Notes: a model not told the origin generated them from the letters alone. 64,000 bases of DNA from Leptospira wolffii serovar Khorat str. Khorat-H2 (GCF_000306115.2 NZ_AKWX02000007.1:62001-126000); one strand, 5' to 3'; numbered from the stretch's first letter, positions 47,612 through 57,183 are shown. A program made the numbers and translations.

Positions 47612-47796
47612 ACTTTTTCTCTTCTATGACTTGGATCTGAAGTTGGATCTTGGTTTCCTAAGGAAATTTTTCGGAAACCCGGACTAATACATTCGTGCGG
47701 CTCCAAAAACTCCCAGATTCGAAAAAAAAAGTTAAGGCGTTTTCCCTGTCGACCTGCGAAAGAAGTCATTTCGGGGCGATTTCTCGTCCTCTCTCT

Positions 47797-48921
47797 ATGA
47801 GAATCGAAGCCATATACAAATTCTTCCTCTACACTCCTGCCAGTCATCTTCCCGTTTGGGAAGAAGCGAGCGGTCTCTTAGGACTTCTTCCCAAAGAAAG
47901 AGTGCTTATGGAGTTGGCGGATTTGAGCGTTGCGGAGAGGGAATTCTCCCGAATCCCCGAAGAGTTTCTAGTCAAAGAAATTCCGGATAGCCTACTCGCA
48001 TTCTTCCAAAGACAAAGAACCATCCCGGTCATAGCTCCTACGGGAGAAAAAGCGGAAGAATGGGACAAGCCTCGGTTTATGGCGGAACTCAGCCGCGCGT
48101 CCTGGGTGGCTAAGGAAACCGAGAAAAAGGAAACTTCTCCCGAAAAATCCGAGGAAGACAAGGCCAGACAGAGCCAGTGGTTCATGGAGGTTTTGTTACA
48201 AAATTTTCCGGACGGCCTTCTTGCCACGGATTTGGACGGACACACGGTTTTTTACAACGAGAGTTTCGAGAAGGAGATCCTACCACGCAAATGGTTTCGG
48301 GATAGCATTCTCCAGGCAGAGAAACTCCTAAAGGAGATGGCCAAGGATTTACTAGGTAATTATCTTAAGACCCATGAACTCAGATTGGAAGAGGGTAAAC
48401 TTTCCGTTCAGACTTTTATCGAGGACTTGGAATCTTTGGTAAGGGTCTCCATCCTAAAACAGAAGGGAAAGCCTCTCGGCTATCTGTATCATTTTTCACC
48501 CGCTTCTTCCAAGCTGAATAGCCAAGATGGAGAAGGGACGGACTTTCCGTCCGTTACCGAAGCCTTCCACCAAAAGCTACCCTTAGAGACCATGCTTAAG
48601 GAAGTGGAAGGAAGTTATATTTATCATACACTCAAGAGAAACCAAGAAAACGTATCCCATGCCGCCTTGGATCTGGGAGTGCCTAGAACCACCTTGCAGA
48701 ATCGGATTAAGTTTTTGGATCTCGCTTCCAAATTCAAATTGAATAAGGACCAACCGATTCCGCGCAAAAAGGTATCCGCGCCTTCCGGTAAAAAGTCTCC
48801 TTCCTTGGCTTCCAAACCGACTCCTAACTCCGAATCTAAGCCCAAGTCGGCGGCTCCTAAGAAAAAGCAGGGCGGTTCTAAAAAGAAACAACCGTCTAAA
48901 AAAAGGACAAAGCAGAAATAA
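47797..48921 (+). CDS. PAS-like sensor with Fis-type HTH and Lys-rich tail
   Basis: A protein of about 374 residues. The middle has a PAS-like fold (LLQNFPDGLLATDLDGHTVFYNESFEKEIL). Near the C-terminus is a Fis/NtrC-type helix-turn-helix (LKEVEGSYIYHTLKRNQENV then SHAALDLGVPRTTLQNRIKFL). The AAA+ ATPase domain of NtrC-type activators is absent, so it binds DNA but is not a sigma54 activator. The last 60 residues are a Lys/Ser/Pro-rich basic tail resembling a non-specific DNA-binding extension. ATG 47797 is preferred; a GTG at 47695 would add 34 residues of poor quality, and neither has a good ribosome site. Targets are unknown. Confidence 0.8.
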   Translation: MRIEAIYKFFLYTPASHLPVWEEASGLLGLLPKERVLMELADLSVAEREFSRIPEEFLVKEIPDSLLAFFQRQRTIPVIAPTGEKAEEWDKPRFMAELSRASWVAKETEKKETSPEKSEEDKARQSQWFMEVLLQNFPDGLLATDLDGHTVFYNESFEKEILPRKWFRDSILQAEKLLKEMAKDLLGNYLKTHELRLEEGKLSVQTFIEDLESLVRVSILKQKGKPLGYLYHFSPASSKLNSQDGEGTDFPSVTEAFHQKLPLETMLKEVEGSYIYHTLKRNQENVSHAALDLGVPRTTLQNRIKFLDLASKFKLNKDQPIPRKKVSAPSGKKSPSLASKPTPNSESKPKSAAPKKKQGGSKKKQPSKKRTKQK

Positions 48922-48926
48922 ATTCA

Positions 48927-48954
48927 TTGACAGAGTTTAGAATTTGGAAATAGT
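48927..48954 (+). promoter_or_regulatory. Candidate rho promoter
   Basis: A perfect TTGACA at 48927-48932 and AATAGT (4 of 6) at 48949-48954, 16 bases apart, about 175 bases before the rho start. The long leader that follows could carry Rho autoregulation, as is known for rho in other bacteria, but no specific element was recognised. Confidence 0.4.
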
Positions 48955-49135
48955 CCACCTTAAGAGCCGACCTTTGCTCCCTCTTTCGGAAAACTATGTT
49001 CCTCACATAGAAAGAAGGTTTCCTCGGTCGATCGAAAAAAAGAACCGGCATCCGGATCCTCAAAACCCGCTCTTAATCGAATAACAAGAATACTGGAAGT
49101 TCATATAGGTCTTCCAAATCCAATAACGGTATTCC

Positions 49136-50566
49136 ATGGCCAACCCAAGACGAGACTCTAAGCCCAGAAACAACTACCAAAACAACAATAATAACGACGC
49201 ACAAAACGATAACAACGAAGAAGAACCGAATTTTCCGGAAGACGATCCGGAAACAGCGGAGATTCGTTCCCGCAAACGACGTCGAGGCTCCTACGAAGGA
49301 CCCACACCCGCACCGATCGATCTAGTCGCTCTCAAGAAGACTTCCATTTCTGAACTCATAGAAGTCGCGAAAAATCTAGGAGTGGAGAACACCGGGGGCT
49401 TAAAAAAGCAAAACCTGATCTTCGCTATTCTCCAGGCTCAGGCGGAAAGAGAAGGGCAGGTGCATGCCGCCGGCGTCATGGAAAGACTGCCGGACGGATA
49501 CGGCTTTCTTCGTTCTCCGGATTATAACTACGTTCCCGGTCCGGACGATATCTATGTTTCTCCTTCTCAAATCAAGCTCTTCGGACTTCGCACTGGAGAT
49601 ACTGTAGAGGGACAAATCCGACCTCCTAAAGAGTCCGAAAGATTCTTCGCGATGCTAAGGGTGGAAACCGTAAACGGATACACCCCCGACGTAGCCAGCA
49701 AACGGGCATTATTCGATAACCTGACTCCTCTGTATCCGAACGAAAGATTGGTGATGGAGCACGATCCTTCCCAGCTGGATACTAGAATCGTGGATTTGAT
49801 GTGTCCGATCGGAAAAGGACAGCGCGCTCTTATCGTAGCTCCTCCTAGAACCGGTAAGACCATTCTCATGCAGAATGTGGCCAATGCCATTACCCGAAAC
49901 CATCCGGAAGTCACTCTGATCGTTCTACTCATAGACGAGCGTCCGGAAGAAGTGACCGATATGGCTCGTAACGTTCGAGGAGAAGTGGTGAGTTCCACAT
50001 TCGACGAACCAGCAACTCGTCACGTTCAGGTGGCCGAGATGGTCATTGAAAAGGCCAAGAGGCTCGTGGAACACGGAAGAGATGTCGTCATTCTACTCGA
50101 CTCCATCACCCGTTTGGCCCGGGCCTATAACCAGGTCATTCCTACGTCCGGAAAGATTCTCTCCGGAGGGGTGGATTCAAACGCACTTCACAAGCCTAAG
50201 AGATTCTTCGGAGCGGCCAGAAATATCGAAGAGGGCGGGTCCCTTACGATTATTGCGACCGCACTCGTGGATACCGGGTCTAAGATGGACGAGGTGATCT
50301 TCGAAGAGTTCAAAGGAACCGGTAATATGGAAATCCATCTGGATCGGAAGCTATCCGACAAACGGATTTTCCCTGCGATCGATATCAATAAGTCCGGAAC
50401 TCGAAAAGAGGAACTTCTATTGCCTAAGGAAACCTTGCAGAAGGTCTTTGTTCTCCGAAAAGTGCTTTCTCCCATGAGCATCACGGAAAGCATGGAATTA
50501 TTGCTGGATAAGATGAGGCAGTCTAAGACAAACGAGGCCTTTTTAGGCAGCATGAACGCCCAATAA
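49136..50566 (+). CDS. rho: Transcription termination factor Rho
   Basis: A 476-residue hexameric RNA helicase that ends transcription. An Asn/Asp/Arg-rich N-terminal extension (about 1-60, with runs of Asn at 16-20) precedes the Rho_N helix bundle ([20 protein letters not shown]) and the cold-shock RNA-binding domain ([21 protein letters not shown]). The RecA-like motor follows with Walker A APPRTGKT (235-242), the LIDERPEEV segment, Walker [11 protein letters not shown] and [19 protein letters not shown]. The extension is longer than in E. coli Rho (419 residues). ATG 49136. rpmE follows 22 bases later. Confidence 0.97.
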   Translation: MANPRRDSKPRNNYQNNNNNDAQNDNNEEEPNFPEDDPETAEIRSRKRRRGSYEGPTPAPIDLVALKKTSISELIEVAKNLGVENTGGLKKQNLIFAILQAQAEREGQVHAAGVMERLPDGYGFLRSPDYNYVPGPDDIYVSPSQIKLFGLRTGDTVEGQIRPPKESERFFAMLRVETVNGYTPDVASKRALFDNLTPLYPNERLVMEHDPSQLDTRIVDLMCPIGKGQRALIVAPPRTGKTILMQNVANAITRNHPEVTLIVLLIDERPEEVTDMARNVRGEVVSSTFDEPATRHVQVAEMVIEKAKRLVEHGRDVVILLDSITRLARAYNQVIPTSGKILSGGVDSNALHKPKRFFGAARNIEEGGSLTIIATALVDTGSKMDEVIFEEFKGTGNMEIHLDRKLSDKRIFPAIDINKSGTRKEELLLPKETLQKVFVLRKVLSPMSITESMELLLDKMRQSKTNEAFLGSMNAQ

Positions 50567-50588
50567 GGACCAAAGGAAGGGAGAATAT

Positions 50589-50789
50589 ATGAAAACAGAC
50601 ATCCATCCTAAATACGCCGACGCCAAAATTCGCTGCGCTTGCGGGGCGGTATACGAGACCCGTACCACGGTCGGAGATATCCACGTGGAGATTTGCTCCA
50701 ACTGCCACCCATACTTCACCGGAAAATCCAAAATTCTGGATACCACCGGTCGAGTGGACAAGTTCAAGAAAAAATACAAAATCTCCTAA
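50589..50789 (+). CDS. rpmE: 50S ribosomal protein L31, zinc-binding form
   Basis: A 66-residue L31 with the four zinc-binding Cys (16, 18, 36, 39), so the C+ type. MKTDIHPKY and the C-terminal KFKKKY are typical. GGAAGGGAG lies upstream of the ATG. Its position directly after rho is the common bacterial arrangement. Confidence 0.97.
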   Translation: MKTDIHPKYADAKIRCACGAVYETRTTVGDIHVEICSNCHPYFTGKSKILDTTGRVDKFKKKYKIS

Positions 50790-51108
50790 TAGAGAGATCA
50801 GTGGCGTCCCCTTCGCAAAGCCTTTTGGCTTGGCGAAGGTCGGGCTCCTCTGGGCTTCGCTTTCGCTTCGGTCGCTTCGCGACTGCTTCGCACCCGCCAG
50901 ATCCCTGACGCGTTTTAATCATTCCCGCGATTATGCTTGCGGTTAGCTCCATTTGCTTGCATCAACAGGAACAGAGTCGTTGCGCGGGGGCTCCAAGATC
51001 GCCAAAAAATTGTTTTCAAGATCCTACGCAAACGTCTAATCTGAGAAAGGGAATCATTCTAATTATGTTATTCTATTCCGAAAGTCTTGTCCGAAAGGAG
51101 TTCCTTCC
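50790..51108. repeat. Hairpin and CTTCGC-rich repeat region after rpmE
   Basis: A near-perfect long hairpin at 50811-50838 (CTTCGCAAAGCC and GGCTTGGCGAAG around the loop TTTT, one mismatch) has no T-run after it. It is followed at 50853-50891 by several spaced CTTCGC/GCTTCG units. The remainder up to 51108 holds the promoter region of the IscU-like gene and no other gene. It resembles dispersed palindromic repeat DNA rather than a normal terminator. Confidence 0.55.
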
Positions 51109-51889
<781 letters not shown>

Positions 51890-51903
<14 letters not shown>

Positions 51904-52081
51904 TAAAGCCAAACTGACCAAAAGAAGTTTTCTATTAAAAGGTGTGATCGTTCTCACCGGCGCCCAAGTGGAGATCCAGGAAATCAACGGAGATAAGATC
52001 TCCGTTCTCTATAATGATAGGGAAGGCTACCAGCATATCATCGAGGATCTCACTCTAAACGATCTGGTTCCTTTGGATTGA
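51890..52081 (+). CDS. Small protein overlapping the IscU-pentapeptide gene
   Basis: A 63-residue basic/acidic mixed protein, all-beta in pattern (KPGDKAKLTKRSFLLKGVIV, VEIQEINGDKISVLYND). It may be an SH3- or KOW-like small barrel. Its ATG lies inside the last codons of the upstream gene (14-base overlap), which points to translational coupling and a shared role. No family is recognised. Confidence 0.7.
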
Positions 52082-52082
52082 T

Positions 52083-52180
52083 CCCTCGATACGGTGCTTC
52101 GCACGCTCGGGAGGTCCGATCTTTGTCATGAAAGGGCGCCGTCCTGAGTGATTTCCCCAGAGGGGAAATTGTATCGAGGG
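52083..52180. repeat. 98-bp element bounded by perfect 10-bp inverted repeats
   Basis: CCCTCGATAC (52083-52092) and GTATCGAGGG (52171-52180) are perfect inverted ends. Inside are a GTGC-TTC-GCAC hairpin followed by GCTCGGGA (52093-52112) and a TTTCCCC-AGA-GGGGAAA hairpin (52152-52168). The CCCTCGATAC start and CTCGGGA segment match the 50-bp repeats A and B. It has the form of a small palindromic or MITE-like element, lying between the 63-residue gene and the vapC remnant. Confidence 0.6.
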
Positions 52181-52181
52181 G

Positions 52182-52355
52182 CTACTTTTTCGGGAAATAT
52201 TTAATCCCGTCTAAACCGATAAAATCTTCGTCTCGAGTCCACAATGTTGCATTATGCTTACGAGCTGTTGCTAAAATAATACTATCGGTCATCGGTATTC
52301 TATGGTCGTTAGCATTTTTACCAATCCGGTGTTCGTTCCTAGGGAATGCGTAAAT
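52182..52355 (-). pseudogene. VapC/PIN-domain toxin, C-terminal fragment
   Basis: A 57-codon frame with no start of its own in context. NDHRIPMTDSIILATARKHN, ATLWTRDEDF and GIKYFPKK are the last third of a VapC-type PIN ribonuclease, including the third acidic residue (TDS) and the TxDxDF strand. The N-terminal catalytic Asp and the rest of the domain are missing, as is any vapB antitoxin. The fragment ends 2 bases from the inverted-repeat element, which may have been involved in the truncation. Confidence 0.7.
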
Positions 52356-52468
52356 TTAACGGCCCACTCGTTAAAACCCCGGAATTAGAATTCCATAATT
52401 TAGAAAGCGCTTGTAAAATGGACCTAAATCGCTTCGTAGAGATCCTTCGGAAAGATATCCGATTATAG
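52346..52468 (+). other. Possible 40-codon remnant frame
   Basis: ATG 52346 to TAG 52468 encodes 40 residues ending ESACKMDLNRFVEILRKDIRL-like helical sequence. It overlaps the opposite-strand vapC remnant by 10 bases and has AGGGA immediately before the ATG. It may be the end of another broken gene. Nothing identifiable. Confidence 0.25.
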
Positions 52469-52730
52469 AGGCCTGCGGTTTGAAAGGGCCGCTCATTCTT
52501 ACTCCTCTTGCGGAGGGTAATCTCACTCCCGAGCCTGTGCTGCCGTATCCAGGGCGGGATCGGATCTATAGGACTTGCCTACGAGACTCGGAACAAATCG
52601 AAGACAAAGTGGATTATAGAAGGGATCAAGTCCGTGCTTCGGTAATGGTCGGCGCCTTCGTTTCAATCTTGACTTTTCCTTAAATCGAACCGACATTAAA
52701 AATTCGCGTAGAAAGAAGTCGGGAATCCGA

Positions 52731-54596
52731 ATGTTAGCTCTCTCTAAAAAAATAATTCTTTTACTGGCCGCTTCTTTACTGATCCAATGCGCCACTTATT
52801 CCGCCGCAAGTTATGCTCGTTACGAGCAAATTCGGGCAAAGACTAGCAATGCGGTAACCTCTCGCCATTTAAGTCTACTCACCGTTCGTTTTTTGAAAAG
52901 TAACGATCTATACGAAAAATATCTGGAATCTCCCGAAATGGTCATCTACGACCTAGACAACCGGTTTATAGCCCTAAGGACCCGGGAGCTTGCCTATTAT
53001 TTGTCGGAGCTTTGCTATCATACCGGTTCGGAACTGGACGGGGAGGATCCGATGTTTGCGAGACTCTTCGCTTCTTCATTGGTATATTCCTATTCGTATC
53101 TATTCGACAAAAAGGCGCTTCCAGCTCCCGATCCCTTTTCCATGGAATTTCGTTTCGCCTTGGAGACTTATAACCGGTCCCTCGCTCAATTGGTGAGACA
53201 TGCCAAGAAGAATCGTAAACTTGCGAATCTAACCGATTTAAGTCTCCCATTGATCCGAGGCACATTGACCATGGTGCGTGCCGATGTGGAGACTTCTTGG
53301 ACTCCTAAGAATTTTTTGCAGGTCGAAGTCGCCTACGATTATAAAACCGAAGGTTTCGATAACCAGATCAATAAATACGGAATCGGGACACCGTTAATTC
53401 TAATCCGTAAGGAATCCGAAAAAGAACCTCCGGAGAGAAAAAAATACGAATTCGTAGCCGGTGTGGGGCAGGCCTATCCTGGAACCGCATTTCTTAGTTT
53501 AGAAGATTCTTATTTAGAAAATCGAAATCTGAATCTGAATGCGACCATCCATCTTTACGACCCTGTGCATAGGGACAGAATCCAATTCGCAGGTATGGAT
53601 CTTCCTATGGAAAGCGATACTACTACGCCTCTCGCATATATGCTTTCCAACGCGGAAGAGAGGGACGGATTTTTCGCGAAATTCGACGGAGAGGCCGGGC
53701 TGGAAAGAAAGGGGCTCTATCTTATCTATCCTTACAAAAAGAATAAGATCCCTGTGGTATTCGTTCACGGCTTAGCCTCTTCTCCTTTTATTTGGTTTCC
53801 TATGATCAACGAGCTTTTGGCCGACCCTAAGATCAAGGATAAGTATCAATTTTGGGTCTACTGGTATCCTACCGGAACGCCCATGCCCTTGTCCGCAGCC
53901 GATCTGAGGGATACATTAAAGGATTTGAGAAACGTGTACGATCCGAAAAAGGAGGATAAGGCCTTCGAGCGGATGGTAATCGTGGGCCATAGCATGGGGG
54001 GGCTACTCGCTAAGCTAATGGTGACACGCACTTCCAGAGAGGATTGGCTTCGTTCGGTCAATATACCTCTTTCAAAATACGAATCTTTAAGTCCGGATCT
54101 GAGAGAGGAATTCGATCGGATCATACAATTCCAACCCTTGCCGTTCGTGAAAAGGGTCGTGTTTATCGCTACGCCTCATAAAGGCTCCAATCTTGCCGAA
54201 GGCATCTTGGGATCCATAGCGAGGATTTTATTCGTTTTACCTAAAGGACTCGCTACGAATGTCGCTAAAGCTTACAAGGCCTTAATACCGGACGGAAAAG
54301 ACGATTTGAATCTACGGGAATCTTACGGTCTGGATGGCCTTTCGCCGAATAGTTATTTCATGAAAGTAACTGGTCATCTGAAACCCGAAGTAAAATTTCA
54401 TTCCATCATCGGAAATTCGAAATTTAGAGATTTAGAATGGATCAACGACTCAGTTGTTCCTTACGATAGCTCCCATCTCGACGGGGCCGAATCCGAACTT
54501 TTAGTGGAATCCGATCATTCCGTCCAGGAACATATGCCTACGATTTTGGAGATCAAACGGATCCTATTGGAACATATCTCTCAATCGGGAAATTAA
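52731..54596 (+). CDS. Alpha/beta-hydrolase (lipase/esterase-like) lipoprotein
   Basis: A 621-residue lipoprotein with lipobox LLIQC (Cys20). The N-terminal 330 residues are an unassigned helical/beta region. The hydrolase domain starts at PVVFVHGLASSPFIW (341-355, oxyanion HG). The nucleophile elbow is GHSMGG with Ser421. IATPHKGSNLAEG is as seen in PGAP1/lipase-class enzymes. INDSVVPYDSS and SDHSVQEH supply candidate Asp and His of the triad. It is probably an outer-membrane-associated esterase or phospholipase. ATG 52731 lacks a strong ribosome site. It ends before a small ATTCCG/CGGAAT hairpin. Confidence 0.88.
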   Translation: MLALSKKIILLLAASLLIQCATYSAASYARYEQIRAKTSNAVTSRHLSLLTVRFLKSNDLYEKYLESPEMVIYDLDNRFIALRTRELAYYLSELCYHTGSELDGEDPMFARLFASSLVYSYSYLFDKKALPAPDPFSMEFRFALETYNRSLAQLVRHAKKNRKLANLTDLSLPLIRGTLTMVRADVETSWTPKNFLQVEVAYDYKTEGFDNQINKYGIGTPLILIRKESEKEPPERKKYEFVAGVGQAYPGTAFLSLEDSYLENRNLNLNATIHLYDPVHRDRIQFAGMDLPMESDTTTPLAYMLSNAEERDGFFAKFDGEAGLERKGLYLIYPYKKNKIPVVFVHGLASSPFIWFPMINELLADPKIKDKYQFWVYWYPTGTPMPLSAADLRDTLKDLRNVYDPKKEDKAFERMVIVGHSMGGLLAKLMVTRTSREDWLRSVNIPLSKYESLSPDLREEFDRIIQFQPLPFVKRVVFIATPHKGSNLAEGILGSIARILFVLPKGLATNVAKAYKALIPDGKDDLNLRESYGLDGLSPNSYFMKVTGHLKPEVKFHSIIGNSKFRDLEWINDSVVPYDSSHLDGAESELLVESDHSVQEHMPTILEIKRILLEHISQSGN

Positions 54597-54621
54597 GACA
54601 AATTTTTCCGATTTTTTTCTC

Positions 54622-54635
54622 ATTCCGTTCGGAAT
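54622..54635 (+). terminator. Weak intrinsic terminator after the lipase-like gene
   Basis: ATTCCG-TT-CGGAAT is a perfect short stem followed by AATTTTCT. The loop is only two bases, so the inner pair would open. It lies 26 bases after the stop. Confidence 0.4.
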
Positions 54636-54898
54636 AATTTTCTATCTCCTTCTATATATCCCAATTTGAATATAAATCCGTTCCGATGCGGCCGATATTT
54701 TTAGGATCGCGGTCGGTCGTAGCGAAATCCAATTTTGTTTTTAGATTAAATAGGGACAGAGTCTCCCATTTATCCAATTTGGGATATTTGTATTACAAAT
54801 ACATTGTTTATCGAAAATTAATTTAGTTTATAGGATTTTTATTTGCATAGAATGAGGTGCCGATCTTTTGTTTCAAAAAAAATAAAGTGAGAATCTCT
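54636..54898. other. AT-rich intergenic region
   Basis: An AT-rich stretch between the lipase-like gene and the small lipoprotein. It likely holds the latter's promoter but no clear pair of hexamers. No gene. Confidence 0.4.
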
Positions 54899-55222
54899 AT
54901 GATTAGATTTTTAGTTTCTATGTTTTTGGTGCTGAGTGTGAGTTTTGCGAGTATCTCGTGCGCGGATAGCGAGTTGAACCCTTTTAATACCAAAGACGAT
55001 CAGGATAAAGCTTTCGATAATTTTCTGAAGCTTTGGGTTTTGACGACCGCTGCCGCAAATGCCGCAGCAAGTTCTCCTCCCCCATGGTGGACTCCTACTT
55101 CCTTCGATTCCAAGCAGGCTAAGGAGGAGTGGAGTCGGTTGGATCCGACTCAAAGAGAGGAGATCTGCGTTCTTGCTTTAGGAAACGGCACGGTTCCTCC
55201 GGAAGGTTTCTGCGATAAGTAA
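54899..55222 (+). CDS. Small hypothetical lipoprotein
   Basis: A 107-residue protein. ATG 54899 gives a signal peptide (MIRFLVSMFLVLSVSFASIS) with the lipobox SISC. The mature protein starts with an acidic stretch, has an Ala-rich helix (WVLTTAAANAAAS), a Pro/Trp segment (PPPWWTPTSF) and two C-terminal Cys that may form a disulphide. No family is recognised. Single gene, convergent with the TetR gene. Confidence 0.75.
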   Translation: MIRFLVSMFLVLSVSFASISCADSELNPFNTKDDQDKAFDNFLKLWVLTTAAANAAASSPPPWWTPTSFDSKQAKEEWSRLDPTQREEICVLALGNGTVPPEGFCDK

Positions 55223-55307
55223 AAAGGTATAAGAGGGCGGAGTCCGGTCTTCTTCCTATAGGAAGGGAGTTGCGGATTCCGTCTCGAAATCCGTGTCCAA
55301 AAGTTTT

Positions 55308-55949
55308 TTAACCGGGGAGCATTCCTTTCCAGAGCCAGTCGAAAGATTCGCTTAAGGAATGTTCCAAATCTCCCTCCAGCATCCAAAGGTTTTTGGAGGC
55401 AAAGGCCTCCTTGATTTCTTTGGGAGGATTATGATGTTGCCAAAGCATGAGTCCTAAGAAATAAAAACGTAATATGAATTGTCTTGTGACGGCGATCGTC
55501 AGCCTCGGCTCTCTTTGTACCCAGGCTCGGGCTAAAGCGTCCATTCCTTCGGAGCTTTTTAGTTTGAACTCGTAGAGAAAATCCGTATCCACATTACTTT
55601 CTAGAATCCCTGGAATGATGGATCCTAGAAACATGAATACGTCGTTTTGGGTGAATTGCTTCAGAATCTTCTTCTTTAGCGTGTCTAAGCTATAATTCTT
55701 TTCTTGGAGTGCTTCGGCAATTTCTTGGAAAAAAATTTCCGTCTCCCTGAGGTGGAGACTAAGGAAGATTTCTTCCCTAGTCTTGAAGTAGAAATAAATC
55801 ACGCCTTTCGTGACCCCCGCTTCTTCTGCCACGTCTTGGGCGGTGGGGAGCGGGTGTTTGGATTTTTCCAAGAGAGTCCGCAAAGCGGTCACGATGGATC
55901 GCTTTCTGACCTCTTTTTCCTCGGGATTGCGGGCTCTTTTCTTGTCCAC
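55308..55949 (-). CDS. TetR/AcrR family transcriptional regulator
   Basis: A regulator of about 213 residues. The N-terminal helix-turn-helix is typical: RKRSIVTALRTLLEKSKHPL then TAQDVAEEAGVTKGVIYFYFKTREEIF. The C-terminal ligand domain is helical and unassigned (IIPGILESNVDTDFLYEFK, FYFLGLMLWQHH). The frame runs back to a TTG at 55988, but a promoter with an internal palindrome covers that segment, so the GTG at 55949 is preferred, and the mRNA may be nearly leaderless. Autorepression through the palindrome is likely. The target may be the upstream epimerase gene or distant lipid or efflux genes. Confidence 0.88.
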   Translation of the reverse strand: MDKKRARNPEEKEVRKRSIVTALRTLLEKSKHPLPTAQDVAEEAGVTKGVIYFYFKTREEIFLSLHLRETEIFFQEIAEALQEKNYSLDTLKKKILKQFTQNDVFMFLGSIIPGILESNVDTDFLYEFKLKSSEGMDALARAWVQREPRLTIAVTRQFILRFYFLGLMLWQHHNPPKEIKEAFASKNLWMLEGDLEHSLSESFDWLWKGMLPG

Positions 55950-55958
55950 TTCCTGGAA

Positions 55959-55988
55959 ACTATACTCAAACGGAGAGTATCCAGTCAA
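55959..55988 (-). promoter_or_regulatory. tetR promoter with internal palindromic operator
   Basis: On the minus strand, TTGACT (55988-55983) and TATAGT (55964-55959) are 18 bases apart. Between and touching the -10 lies ATACTC-N7-GAGTAT (55962-55980), a perfect 6-base inverted repeat. The promoter overlaps the stop codon of the epimerase gene (55966-55968). Confidence 0.65.
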
Positions 55989-56961
55989 CCGTCTCTCGCA
56001 GCGAATTTCGTACAGGCATGGGTTTCCATTTGAATTCCTTAGCGAGTCGGTCCGAATTATATGCCTGCTTTCTCTGCAGATAGTCTTGGACGATCTTTGC
56101 GTTCACGGTTCTCTCCGCGCCTGTGATCTTATGCTTTAGATAATCCAGGGCAGGCATGACTCGAACGATAAAAGAAGGTAATTCTTTCCCGGTTGTAAAT
56201 GTCTTAGGTCGGATTTCCTTGATCGCCTGGCAGACTTCGGAAACGGAAAGACTTTCCGCAGTGGCAATGTATCGCCCTTTGGCGGAAGAATTCTCGTATA
56301 CGTTTAGATGGGCCAGGGCTACGTCTCTTACGTCCACATAGGAGAAAGTCATCTTGGGAGCGAAAGGCACCTGTCCTTGCAAAACGTCTCGGATCAATTT
56401 CAGGGAGGAGGTGGGCTGCGAGAATTGAGGTCCTAAGATCGTTCCCGGTAAAACGGTGACTAGGTTCAGTCCTAATTTTTCGGCGAGTTCCCAGGCCAGT
56501 TTTTCGGAAAGAGTCTTGGAGATCGCATAAGGCTCCTTTGCTGTGTCGTTCCAGCTGGACTCGTTTAAAGGGGCCTCGTCTTCTCCTACGGTTCCAACGG
56601 CGGCTATACTGGAGGTATAGACGATCTTTTTAATTCCGGCTGCATGAGCTTCTTCTAATATGTTTTTGGTTCCTTCGATATTCGGCTTGATTACATCCTT
56701 TTGCGGATTCTTCGCATTCAGATCGAATACCGCCGCTACTTGGAAAAGACCGTCCTGGCCGGCCAATGCCTTGCGCAAGGATTCACGATCGTTTAAGTCC
56801 GCACTTACCAGTTTTACTCCTAGTTTATGAAGCTCGGCGGTTTTCTTGGAATCGTTCGCATTCCTTACTCCGGCCGTTACGTTATACCCTCTTTCTTGGA
56901 GAAGTTTTACTAAGGAGAAGCCCAGATGGCCGCTTGCTCCCGTTACCAATACGTTTTTCAT
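55966..56961 (-). CDS. NAD(P)-dependent epimerase/reductase, dihydroflavonol-reductase-like
   Basis: A 331-residue extended short-chain dehydrogenase. NAD(P)-binding GASGHLG (8-14), the Asp/Asn of SADLNDRESL, the family segment VYTSSIAAVG with Ser, and the catalytic PYAISKT (Tyr-x3-Lys). TVLPGTILGPQF is typical of the dihydroflavonol-4-reductase and hopanoid-associated (HpnA-like) group. The substrate is unknown. ATG 56961 is preceded by AGGACC. The tetR promoter is embedded in its 3' end, so the two genes are adjacent and probably linked in regulation. Confidence 0.9.
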   Translation of the reverse strand: MKNVLVTGASGHLGFSLVKLLQERGYNVTAGVRNANDSKKTAELHKLGVKLVSADLNDRESLRKALAGQDGLFQVAAVFDLNAKNPQKDVIKPNIEGTKNILEEAHAAGIKKIVYTSSIAAVGTVGEDEAPLNESSWNDTAKEPYAISKTLSEKLAWELAEKLGLNLVTVLPGTILGPQFSQPTSSLKLIRDVLQGQVPFAPKMTFSYVDVRDVALAHLNVYENSSAKGRYIATAESLSVSEVCQAIKEIRPKTFTTGKELPSFIVRVMPALDYLKHKITGAERTVNAKIVQDYLQRKQAYNSDRLAKEFKWKPMPVRNSLRETVDWILSV

Positions 56962-57004
56962 ACAGGTCCTCGTTTCTTTAACAATATTCTATTGGACAGT
57001 AAAT

Positions 57005-57032
57005 AATATACTAATAGTCAATTAAATTTCAA
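57005..57032 (-). promoter_or_regulatory. Promoter of the epimerase gene
   Basis: On the minus strand TTGAAA (57032-57027) and TATATT (57010-57005) are 16 bases apart, about 40 bases before the start codon. The surrounding 56987-57020 region is AT-rich with partial dyad symmetry, but not clearly the same palindrome as in front of tetR. Confidence 0.5.
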
Positions 57033-57183
57033 ACCAATTGTTCTTTTATCTTGGAATCATGCCATAATGGCGCATTTGGGTGAAAAATACTGAATTTGGT
57101 TGAAATTTTCGGAATCAGACTTCCTCTTTGGCTCCGACCCGCTTGGATAGAGCAGTTCATCTGAAAACATAGGGAGGCAAAAA

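Noticed and set aside
50653..50952. Frames on both strands in the CTTCGC-rich region
   Set aside because: They are translations of repetitive palindromic DNA.
52480..52683. 67-codon plus-strand frame before the lipase-like gene
   Set aside because: No ribosome site and no domain-like composition.
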